Origin: Longimicrobiales bacterium
GTDB taxonomy: Bacteria; Gemmatimonadota; Gemmatimonadetes; Longimicrobiales; Gaopeijiaceae
Direction of reading: 5' to 3'
Assembly: GCA_029245345.1 (NCBI GenBank)
Contig: JAQWPM010000012.1
Span: 496,001-560,000, forward strand
DNA: 64,000 nucleotides
The notes under the pieces were generated by a model. That model worked only from the letters and a program-made list of their open reading frames with translations, was not told the DNA's origin and did not search any database. The position numbers were made by a program, and so were the translations under genes. This document shows positions 44,089-51,988 of the stretch, piece after piece. The first letter of the stretch is position 1; each line of letters begins with the position of its first letter.

Positions 44089-46302
44089 TTAGGCCAGGAG
44101 CCGCCACACCTGGGTTACCAGGAAACACACCGTGACACCCATCGCGACCGGCATGAGTGTGGCCACCGTGGTCCACTTCGCGCTCCGGGTCTCTTTGTAG
44201 ATCGTGTAGATCGTGGTGGAGCATGGGTTATGGAGCAGACTGAACAGCATGACGTTCACAGCCGTCAGCAAAGTCCACCCACCGGCCCTCAATAATTCGC
44301 CCGTCGCGCCGACGCTGTCCAATTCGAACATGACTCCTGCACCCTCCCCACCGGCGATGCCTCCCGTGAGCACGGTGAGCATCAGGATCGTCGGGATCAC
44401 GATCTCGTTGGCCGGGATCGCAACCACATAGGCGACCAAGATCACGCCATTCAATCCGAGGAGAAGTCCGAGAGGATCGAGCCACTCCACAGAATGTTGA
44501 GCCAGGCTCGCGCCATCGACACTGATGTTCGAGATCAGCCAGATCACCGCTCCGGCGGGGATCGCGAAGATCACGGCCCGCCACAGAACGATCAGCGTGC
44601 GGTCGATCATCGACGTGTAGAGGGTTTGCATGATCCGGGGCGGACGATACGGAGGAAGCTCGAGGCTGAAGCTGGTCGCCTCGCCCCTCAGCACTGTCCG
44701 CGATAGCAACCAAGATGACAAGAACATCATGACGATGCCGAACAGTGCTATGCCCACCACAGCCATGGCACTGACCACGCCACCGAGTTGAGGCGCCAAA
44801 GCACCAATGAAGATCGTGGCGATCAGGATCTGAGTCGGCCACCGCCCGTTACAGAGACTGAAGTTATTCGTGATGATCGCGATCAGTCGTTCGCGTGGAG
44901 AATCGATAACTCGGGTGGCGACCACGCCTGCCGCGTTGCAGCCGAAACCCATACACATCGTAAGGGCCTGCTTCCCGTGCGCCCCAGCGGTCCGAAACAT
45001 CGAATCGAGATTAAACGCAACGCGCGGGAGATACCCGAAGTCCTCGAGCAATGTGAACAGCGGAAAAAAGATCGCCATGGGCGGAAGCATCACGCTAATT
45101 ACCCATGCGGTCGCGAGATATACGCCGTCTAGCAGGAACCCGTCTAACCACCAAGGCAGAGCCAGAGCGGCTGCAATGCCCTTGAGCCAGGTATGTCCGT
45201 TGTCGATGAGCAGCGTCGCGAGCATCTGAGACGGGACGTTCGCTCCCTCGATCGTCAGCCAGAAGACGGCCGCTAAGATCAGGAGCATGAGTGGGAATCC
45301 GAAGACCCTGCTCGTCAGCCAGGCGTCGAGCTTCCGATCGAAAACGAAACCGGCCTTCTTGAGACCTCCCAACTGCACTCGTCCAGCCATTTCTTGAGCA
45401 GCCTCAAACGAACGCTGCGTCACGAGGTCGTGAAAGTCCGGAGGAAGGTCCCAGCGCAACCGAGTAGCTAACTCAAGAACCGCCTGTCGGCCGGCGTCTT
45501 CCGGAATCGGTATCTCAGCGACTTCTTGACCTGTGAGGTGCCCCAGCTCTCCCGAACGGACGGCTTCTTCGACCGCCTCGTCCGCGTTCAGAAGCCGAAG
45601 TGCGACCCATCGAGCGTTCGGCACGTTGCGGAAGTGCTCTTCAACTACGGGTGCCAGTGTGCCGATCGCCACCTCGACTTCGGGGGCGTGTGCCTCGACT
45701 GTTCGCCTTCCAGCACCCGCGCTCCGACTCGCAACCTCATGAGCCGCCTCCATCACCTCGTCGATCCCAACGCCCTCCCGAGCGATCCCCTGGACCACCG
45801 GGACGCCGAGTTCTTTCTCCAATTTCTTGGAGTCGACCGCGATCCCATGGCGGCGAGCTTCGTCGATCAAGTTGAGATAAACGACGACTTTGTCGGTGAT
45901 CTCCAGAATTTGTAGGACGAGGTTGAGGTTTCGCTCGAGCCGCGTCGCATCGACGACGATGAGCGTGACATCGGGTCTGCCGAAGAGAACGAAATCACGT
46001 GCGACTTCTTCATCCACACTCCCGGCTTGGAGTGAATACGTCCCCGGGAGGTCGACCACTTTTACACGGTGGCTCTCATGAGCAAATACGCCTTCTGCCC
46101 GGACGACAGTCTTCCCAGGCCAATTGCCGGTGTGTTGCCGAAGTCCCGTCAGCTGATTGAAGACCGTGCTCTTGCCGACGTTGGGGTTCCCCGCCAACGC
46201 AATGAGATAGTCCCACTTCTCGGGACTCAACCCGAGCCGAACGAGGCTCTGCTCACGGTGTTCCGCACACGACCCACAGGGGTCTGCCGAGAAGCCCTTC
46301 AT
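44089..46302 (-). CDS. feoB: Ferrous iron transporter FeoB (second copy)
   Basis: 737-residue FeoB. A short Cys-containing N-terminal extension (DPCGSCAEH) precedes the G domain: G1 GNPNVGKS (38-45), switch region HTGNWPGKTV, G3 DLPGTYSL, G4 NLID. The membrane core has MCMGFGCNAAGVVATRVIDS (Gate with the conserved Cys-type motif) and C-terminal helices including NPCSTTIYTIYKETRS. ATG 46302 overlaps the regulator's stop (TGATG), so transporter and regulator are coupled. It is clearly diverged from the first FeoB, not a recent duplicate. Confidence 0.94.
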   Translation of the reverse strand: MKGFSADPCGSCAEHREQSLVRLGLSPEKWDYLIALAGNPNVGKSTVFNQLTGLRQHTGNWPGKTVVRAEGVFAHESHRVKVVDLPGTYSLQAGSVDEEVARDFVLFGRPDVTLIVVDATRLERNLNLVLQILEITDKVVVYLNLIDEARRHGIAVDSKKLEKELGVPVVQGIAREGVGIDEVMEAAHEVASRSAGAGRRTVEAHAPEVEVAIGTLAPVVEEHFRNVPNARWVALRLLNADEAVEEAVRSGELGHLTGQEVAEIPIPEDAGRQAVLELATRLRWDLPPDFHDLVTQRSFEAAQEMAGRVQLGGLKKAGFVFDRKLDAWLTSRVFGFPLMLLILAAVFWLTIEGANVPSQMLATLLIDNGHTWLKGIAAALALPWWLDGFLLDGVYLATAWVISVMLPPMAIFFPLFTLLEDFGYLPRVAFNLDSMFRTAGAHGKQALTMCMGFGCNAAGVVATRVIDSPRERLIAIITNNFSLCNGRWPTQILIATIFIGALAPQLGGVVSAMAVVGIALFGIVMMFLSSWLLSRTVLRGEATSFSLELPPYRPPRIMQTLYTSMIDRTLIVLWRAVIFAIPAGAVIWLISNISVDGASLAQHSVEWLDPLGLLLGLNGVILVAYVVAIPANEIVIPTILMLTVLTGGIAGGEGAGVMFELDSVGATGELLRAGGWTLLTAVNVMLFSLLHNPCSTTIYTIYKETRSAKWTTVATLMPVAMGVTVCFLVTQVWRLLA

Positions 46303-47342
46303 CAGGACGCGACCCCGGAAGTGTCTACCACTCGCTCAATAGTGACCCAGCTCGCTTGTGCGCTTCGTAAGGCGATAAGCGCGCCTCGAATCAGATAAGC
46401 GACCGGGTCTCCCGCGGCCGACGACATCTCGGCACTCACGATGGTTCCCGGTACGACCCCCAGGTCCAGGAGTCTCCGCCGCTGCGGCCCCCGGCAGGCT
46501 GACGACAGACCTAGAACGCTGCCCGCCTCGCCGGGCTTGAGGTCCGCCAGGGTTTCAAGCGCCTGGTCGGCACTGGACCCCTCGGGTAGGACATGAACGC
46601 TCACATTCCGAGCAAGCACCGTCGTAACCGCGAAATCCCGCCCGGCACCATGTACGAGTACTCCGCGATCATCACGGCCCACAACATCCAGCCTCACGCC
46701 AAGCGCGAGTCCTTCGTTGAGTAACGCGTCGTAGATCTCTCGCGGCTCGTCCTCCAAGTGCGCGATTTCGATGGTGCGACCCACGGGCGCGCCCGTCAGA
46801 CTTAAGTCTACCAACTTCGGCATATGGCCGGTCGCCGTGGGAATCGGGTCTCCGTGCGGATCCCATCTAGGATGCCCGAGCCGGGAGGACAGCGTCTCGA
46901 CTTGTTCGCTGGACAGGCTGTGCTCCATACGCTCCGCCTCATCGTGCCAATCCACCGCCGGAATCCCGGTCCGGTCCGCGAGGTAGCGCTCCCAAAGGCG
47001 GTGTGTCCGGACAAGCCGCACCGACGACTCTCGGCCAGCGTCAGAAAGTTGAGGCCCGTCCTGACCAGCCTGCACCATGCCGACGTCCGTGAGCTGCGTG
47101 AGGAGGTCTGCGGCCCTGGCCGTCGAAATCTCGAGGCGCCCCGCCAAGCTCTCGAGAGTGCTGACGCGCCCTGCCAGCTCGGACATGTACACATGCTTGA
47201 GCGCGTCTTCGAGCCTCACACGGTCCGTCAGTCGGGAATACTCGACAATGCGCGCCACCACGCCTCGACGTGGCCAGAACAGTACGATTCCTGCGACCAT
47301 GAGGAGTGCAAATACAGCCAGCGCGAGTGCCGGATCGACCAT
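46302..47342 (-). CDS. Membrane-anchored DtxR-family regulator with tandem FeoA domains
   Basis: 346 residues from ATG 47342; a longer frame to 47414 would include the operator and is rejected. Residues 1-24 are a membrane helix (VDPALALAVFALLMVAGIVLF). Next comes a DtxR winged helix (about 45-105: LESLAGRLEISTARAADLLT), then the dimerisation/metal domain (HRLWERYLADRTGIP, DWHDEAERMEHSLS, which carry the typical His/Glu ligands). Two FeoA/SH3-like domains follow (about 155-235 and 260-335). A membrane-tethered metalloregulator directly upstream of feoB suggests local sensing of iron. It probably autoregulates through the palindrome at 47372-47389. Confidence 0.87.
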   Translation of the reverse strand: MVDPALALAVFALLMVAGIVLFWPRRGVVARIVEYSRLTDRVRLEDALKHVYMSELAGRVSTLESLAGRLEISTARAADLLTQLTDVGMVQAGQDGPQLSDAGRESSVRLVRTHRLWERYLADRTGIPAVDWHDEAERMEHSLSSEQVETLSSRLGHPRWDPHGDPIPTATGHMPKLVDLSLTGAPVGRTIEIAHLEDEPREIYDALLNEGLALGVRLDVVGRDDRGVLVHGAGRDFAVTTVLARNVSVHVLPEGSSADQALETLADLKPGEAGSVLGLSSACRGPQRRRLLDLGVVPGTIVSAEMSSAAGDPVAYLIRGALIALRSAQASWVTIERVVDTSGVAS

Positions 47343-47371
47343 GCGAAGGATTTCGAGAAGAGTGGGACAAT

Positions 47372-47389
47372 ATTTAGGCTTGCCTAAAT
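47372..47389. promoter_or_regulatory. DtxR-type operator upstream of the regulator-feoB operon
   Basis: A perfect 8-2-8 inverted repeat, ATTTAGGCTTGCCTAAAT, 29 bases before the regulator ATG. The TTTAGGC/GCCTAAA arms resemble DtxR/IdeR/MntR boxes (TTAGG...CCTAA). It differs completely from the Fur-like palindrome at 43037. It lies 133 bases from the divergent guaA start. Confidence 0.72.
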
Positions 47390-47522
47390 CTAGTCGCACC
47401 TCGTCCAAAGTCAACCCGAGTTACCGGACCTTCCGTTGAGGTCACGAAACGACAAGATTCGGCGCATCTCGCATGCAGCGGCTGAACGGTCGCACACTAC
47501 ACCCTTCCCCCCGGGAGCCGAC

Positions 47523-49340
47523 TTGGCGCACGACACGATCGCCGTCATCGACTTTGGTGGTCAGTACGCTCACCTCATCGCGACCAAGATTCGGCGCCGC
47601 GGCGTACGAGCTGAGATCAGACAGCCCGAAGACCCGGTCGAGGTGTTCCAGCACTATCAGGGCATCGTCATTTCGGGCAGCCCGAGCCTGGCTTCACACG
47701 GCGAAGATTCTGAGTACACCAAGGAAATCTACGACCTCGACGTCCCCATCTTGGGCTTCTGCTTCGGCCACCAGCAGATCGCACAGCACTACGGCGGGGA
47801 AGTGGAACACGGGGGGCGCGAGTGGGGAAAGGCCGAACTTCACTTGGACGCCCAACACCCACTCTTCAAGGGGTTGGACGACGTCGAGCAGGTGTTCATG
47901 AGCCATTACGACTCGGTGATTTCAGTGGGTCCGGACTTCGAGGAGATCGGTCACAGCATCACGGGTCTTGCGAGCGAACATCGCTACGCCGCCATCGGGT
48001 CGGACAAGCTACGGCGGTACGGTTTCCAGTTTCACCCCGAAGTGGACGACACCACCCATGGCGACGACATGATCGCCAACTTCGTGTTCGAGATTTGCAA
48101 ATGTGAAGTGAGTTGGTCCATGGACGGATTCCTGGACGAAGAGATCGAACGCGTGCGAGCACACGTAGGTGACGGCTCGGTCTTCTTGCTCGCCTCGGGC
48201 GGGGTGGACTCCACGGTGGCCGCAGTGCTCCTCGGCCAGGCTCTTGGGCCAGAGAAACTCCACCTTCTGCATATCGACAACGGGCTGATGCGCCTCCACG
48301 AGAGCGCTGGCGTGCTCCGCATGTTCACCGAAATCGGCCTAGATCAGAACCTCCACTTCGTCGATGCGAGCGACACGTTCCTTGCAGCGCTCGCGGATGC
48401 CATCGAGCCCGAGGCCAAACGTCGTATCATCGGCGACAGCTTCGTGAAGGTCTTCCAGCACGAAGCCGAGCGCCTCGGCATCGAACACCACCTGCTGGGC
48501 CAGGGCACGATCTATCCCGATACGATTGAGACGGGCGGAACGAAGCGCGCGCAGACGATCAAGACGCATCACAACCGTGTCCCGATCATCGAGGAAATGA
48601 TCCAAGCCGGGAAGGTCGTGGAACCACTGGCCGACTTGTACAAGGTCGAGGTACGCGAGCTGGGTGAGCGGATGGGAATCGAACATCAAGCACTCTGGCG
48701 GCATCCATTCCCAGGCCCGGGCCTTGGCGTCCGCCTTCTCTGCTCGGACGGGACCCAAGATACCGAGGGCTTCGAAGACCTCATTCCGCAGACCGAAGCC
48801 ATCGCGGAATCATACGGGCTGCAGGCGTGCCTACTCCCCATCCGCTCCGTCGGAGTGAAGGCCGACGTGAGAGCCTACGAACACCCTGTCCTGCTCAGCG
48901 GAGACGTCCCATGGGACACGCTGATCGCAGCGGTATCGTCGCTCACCGCCAAGGTCCCCGGGATCAACCGATGCGTCTGGAACGTAGACGAGGGTCACCC
49001 AAACCAAGCCCGCGCGGTGGAGGGGAGAGTCACCCGAGCCCGTCTGGACATCCTTCGCGAGGCGGACGCAATCGTCATGGACGCGCTACGGGACCACGGT
49101 GTTTACAACGACGTGTGGCAGTGCCCAACGGTCCTGGCCCCGCTGGCCCTTGGCGACTCGGACGGAGAAACAATCATCTTGCGACCCGTCCACTCGGCTC
49201 GAGCCATGACCGCGACTCCAGTTCAGCTACCTACCGACCTGCTCCGAGAGGTGTGCGCGGCGATCCTAGATCTGGACGGAATCAGCGGGCTCGCACTGGA
49301 CGTCACGTCCAAGCCACCGGGAACCATCGAGTGGGAGTAA
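47523..49340 (+). CDS. guaA: GMP synthase (glutamine-hydrolysing)
   Basis: 605 residues from TTG 47523, with GGGAG 7-8 bases upstream; the frame is open to 47436 but those residues are not GuaA-like. An N-terminal glutamine amidotransferase has the nucleophile in ILGFCFGHQQIAQ and the His/Glu in FQFHPEVDDT. The ATP pyrophosphatase P-loop is SGGVDSTVAA. The dimerisation domain ends with the family tail TSKPPGTIEWE. It converts XMP to GMP. At about 605 residues it is longer than the 525 of E. coli GuaA; the excess lies in the C-terminal half. Confidence 0.95.
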   Translation: MAHDTIAVIDFGGQYAHLIATKIRRRGVRAEIRQPEDPVEVFQHYQGIVISGSPSLASHGEDSEYTKEIYDLDVPILGFCFGHQQIAQHYGGEVEHGGREWGKAELHLDAQHPLFKGLDDVEQVFMSHYDSVISVGPDFEEIGHSITGLASEHRYAAIGSDKLRRYGFQFHPEVDDTTHGDDMIANFVFEICKCEVSWSMDGFLDEEIERVRAHVGDGSVFLLASGGVDSTVAAVLLGQALGPEKLHLLHIDNGLMRLHESAGVLRMFTEIGLDQNLHFVDASDTFLAALADAIEPEAKRRIIGDSFVKVFQHEAERLGIEHHLLGQGTIYPDTIETGGTKRAQTIKTHHNRVPIIEEMIQAGKVVEPLADLYKVEVRELGERMGIEHQALWRHPFPGPGLGVRLLCSDGTQDTEGFEDLIPQTEAIAESYGLQACLLPIRSVGVKADVRAYEHPVLLSGDVPWDTLIAAVSSLTAKVPGINRCVWNVDEGHPNQARAVEGRVTRARLDILREADAIVMDALRDHGVYNDVWQCPTVLAPLALGDSDGETIILRPVHSARAMTATPVQLPTDLLREVCAAILDLDGISGLALDVTSKPPGTIEWE

Positions 49341-49344
49341 CCCG

Positions 49345-49755
49345 CTAAAAGATCCCGTTCGTCTGGAAGCGATACACATACTGAAGGAAACCGCCCTGCC
49401 CGAGCAAAGCCGTCTCATCGTACTCGAGGCCGCCATCGATCAACACGGAGAGGCGCGCACCTTCCACCGTCTCGTAGTCGTTCTTGAGGATCGCAGTGAA
49501 GCGCGCCGCTGAATTGAGCTGAAACGTCTCGCTGTGATTTCCGGTGATCGGGATCGTGTCGATGTCCTGGAAGACGACCTCCCCACTCGAGATGACCTCG
49601 AACCGCGTCGACACGATCAACAAGAGAGGCTCCGCCGAGTCGGCCTCTACGATGACCGTCGCGGCCTGCGGGGCACCTTCCTCATCCGCACATGCTGCAA
49701 CCGCAACCAAGAAAAGAAGCACCCACAAACGTCGAACCCACGCACGAATATTCAC
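49345..49755 (-). CDS. Small lipoprotein of unknown function
   Basis: 136 residues. A lipoprotein signal is clear: MNIRAWVRRLW, a hydrophobic core, then lipobox VAAC with the acceptor Cys near residue 22. The mature part is beta-rich (VIVEADSAEPLLLIVSTRFE, GNHSETFQLNSAARFTAIL) with no recognised domain. It converges on guaA, four bases apart. Confidence 0.7.
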   Translation of the reverse strand: MNIRAWVRRLWVLLFLVAVAACADEEGAPQAATVIVEADSAEPLLLIVSTRFEVISSGEVVFQDIDTIPITGNHSETFQLNSAARFTAILKNDYETVEGARLSVLIDGGLEYDETALLGQGGFLQYVYRFQTNGIF

Positions 49756-49946
49756 TCGATCTCACTCCGTTCGTTTCCAAGACCCTCGAACGGACACCTA
49801 CGCGTTCGTTCAAGGCACGTTGCGACGAAGTAATCCCCCTGAAAGGCGCCGGCGTTCCCGGAGGTGTACAGCCACCAGGGTAGTACCCCATCTTCCCCAC
49901 CTCCTACACCCTCATCGCGTCGGACAGAGTCGAAGCCTCAAACACC

Positions 49947-50564
49947 ATGCTCTATCTGGTAGCCGCCCTTGCGGCGCCGATCCTCGGCCCTGTCATCTAC
50001 GGTTGGCTCCACGACCGCCCCTCCGCTGTACGACTCGTAGACGGATTCGTGTACGTCGCCGTCCCCGTGCTCGTCGCATGGCAGGTACTTCCCCATGCTT
50101 GGGACACAAAGAGCTTTGTGCCTATCGTCATGTTGGGGCTGGGTATCCTCGTTCCGACGGTGTTCGAGCGAGCGTCCCGCGCGCTGGAGACCCACACCGA
50201 CAACCTCGCCCTCGTGGTTGGTCTTTCTGGCCTGGTGCTTCACGCGCTCCTCGAAGGGGCCGCCTTCGGCCCTGGAGACGGCGACATCCCTGTGCCGTTC
50301 GCTCTCGCCACCATTCTCCATCGAATCCCGGTCGGATTGGTTATTTGGTGGCTAATTCGGCCACGTCACGGGGTGGGTCTTGCCGCGACCGGAGTCTTTG
50401 CGGTCGTGCTAGCAACCCTGGGCGGATATGTACTCGGGGCCGGGCTCTCGGGAACGGACCACGGAGCTGGGGTCACGCTGTACCAAGCATTTGTGAGCGG
50501 GTCCCTCATGCATGTGGTCTTCCACCAAGGGCGGCACGACCACACCCACGAGCACAGCCACTAG
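49947..50564 (+). CDS. ZIP-like metal transporter, divergent
   Basis: 205 residues, about six hydrophobic helices. Two helices carry the ZIP metal-site pattern in altered form: HALLEG (family TM4 'HN..EG') and HRIPVG (family TM5 'HE.PEG', here lacking both Glu). The C-terminus is a His-rich tail (HVVFHQGRHDHTHEHSH), as in metal carriers. It is shorter than the usual 8-helix ZIP. Transport of Zn or Fe is plausible, but the loss of the acidic ligands may change specificity or activity. Confidence 0.6.
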   Translation: MLYLVAALAAPILGPVIYGWLHDRPSAVRLVDGFVYVAVPVLVAWQVLPHAWDTKSFVPIVMLGLGILVPTVFERASRALETHTDNLALVVGLSGLVLHALLEGAAFGPGDGDIPVPFALATILHRIPVGLVIWWLIRPRHGVGLAATGVFAVVLATLGGYVLGAGLSGTDHGAGVTLYQAFVSGSLMHVVFHQGRHDHTHEHSH

Positions 50565-50604
50565 ATCATCGAGTCCCACCGGGACCTAGCTCGCCCGGCT
50601 GGGA

Positions 50605-50754
50605 GGCGAGATCTACCGTGCCTTCCGACCAGATAGCTGCGCACCGCACCAGGCCGCAGGAGGCACGAAGATTCTCCGCGAAGACGGCGTTCAGAAAATC
50701 CGAAGCGGGATCTCAACCCCCGAGAAAGTCCCGAAGGCCAGCAAGAGTCCCTAG
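50605..50754 (+). pseudogene. C-terminal relic of a PilB/GspE-type secretion ATPase
   Basis: 49 codons ending at TAG 50754 read TKILREDGVQKIRSGISTPE KV, matching the closing block of type II secretion/type IV pilus ATPases ('G..TLREDGi.KV..GiTTleEV'). Nothing of the Walker motifs precedes it and no start fits. A short fragment left by deletion. Confidence 0.55.
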
Positions 50755-50802
50755 CTGTCGATCTTTACGAATACCTGACCACGTTTCCCGAGGAGACAGC
50801 AA

Positions 50803-51952
50803 ATGAAGAAGTACGGGCTCGCGGCAGTCGCCGCCCTAATGCCTATGGGATGTGGCGACGGCGCGACGGACGGCCCGGAACAGGCCGCTTATACGACCCT
50901 AATGGGTGACGATACCCTGGCCGTCGAGTGGATCGAATTCGATGAAGGCACCGTGAAGGCATAGGCGCTCATTCGGGGAGCCAGAAAGACTTTCGGGGAA
51001 TACGCATTGTCCATGTCTCAGGCCGGAGAACTCACCGGGTATACCGGGAAGGCCTACGCCTGCGGTGACAACACGGGCGAACTGATCCGGTCCGATGAGC
51101 TCGTGCTCGGCGAAGACGGAGCGAACAGGGTCACGATGAGCCGCGGGCAGGAGCAATCCAACGCCTTCGACGCAGCACCCGGTTCGGTACCGTTCGTGGA
51201 CATGCTCCACTAGCCCTCCGAAACAGCACTCTGGTGGCAAGCCTCCCAAGGCGGTTTTGAGGACGCGGTCTCCACCTTCACGGGCCGCGGATCAAGCTTC
51301 GGTTTGATCGCAAACACGGACGGCAGTTGGGGCCTCCTGCACCCGAGTCGGGGCCTATCCACGATGTCGGTCGATGCCGAGGGCCTCATTCTCTCCTTGG
51401 ACGGCACGGGCTCGACCCGGGCTTACGACCTGACCCGTGTCGAGTACCACGCCTTGGACAAAGCCACCGTGGCGTTGGCCTTCGGTGATCGTCCTCTGGG
51501 TGAACTTTCCGGGCGAGGCGAGGTCACGGACTTCGTTGCAGGCGTTCAGTTCAGCGGCGGCTACGGCACACCTGTGCGCCGAGGGCGAAACGTCTTCGGT
51601 GGGCCTCCTCGCATACGGCGTGTGGTGGCGCACCGGAGCGAACTCAGCCACTCAATTCGGCTTCGACCGCGACATCACTATCGACGGAGAGGTCATCCCC
51701 GTTGGCTTCTACACGCTCTCGTCGTTCCCCGAAGCGGACGGCGGAACCTTGATCATCAACCGTCGGACAGGCCAGGGTGGGCAGAGCTACGACGAGGCCG
51801 AAAACCAGGCAGGAATCACGATGCGGCGTGACTCGTTGGACGAGCACGTCGAGGTCTTCTAGATCCGCGTCATCCCCGATGACGCGAACGGCGGACGCAT
51901 CGAGCTACGCTGGGAAGACGTCGTCTATTGGGTGCCCTTCACCGCAGGCTGA
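50803..51952 (+). pseudogene. DUF2911 lipoprotein, broken by three TAG codons and one frameshift
   Basis: From ATG 50803 a lipoprotein signal (MKKYGLAAVAALMPMGCGDG) is followed by a long single frame interrupted by TAG near 50950 and 51211. It reaches the DUF2911 domain (GYGTPVRRGRNVFGG). At 51600-51612 one extra base shifts the reading to LLAYGVWWRTGANSATQFGF, FYTLSSFPEADGGTLIINRR, ITMRRDSLDEHVEVF. A third TAG at 51860 precedes IRVIPDDANGGRIELRWEDV up to TGA 51952. The full domain order is preserved despite four lesions, so inactivation is recent in evolutionary terms. Confidence 0.78.
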
Positions 51953-51988
51953 TCGACTGCATAATTCGCGAACAAAAGCCGCGCTCAC

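Noticed and set aside
47436-47522. Earlier guaA start in the same frame
   Set aside because: The extra residues do not resemble GuaA, and TTG 47523 has a well-placed GGGAG and begins exactly at the amidotransferase domain.
49544-50806. 420-codon plus-strand ORF across the small lipoprotein and ZIP-like genes
   Set aside because: Arg/Pro/Ser-rich out-of-frame translation; the ZIP-like frame and the antisense lipoprotein explain the DNA better.
50803-51952. Amber codon reassignment or pyrrolysine use
   Set aside because: TAG ends ordinary genes in the window, a frameshift is also present, and no pyl genes are visible.
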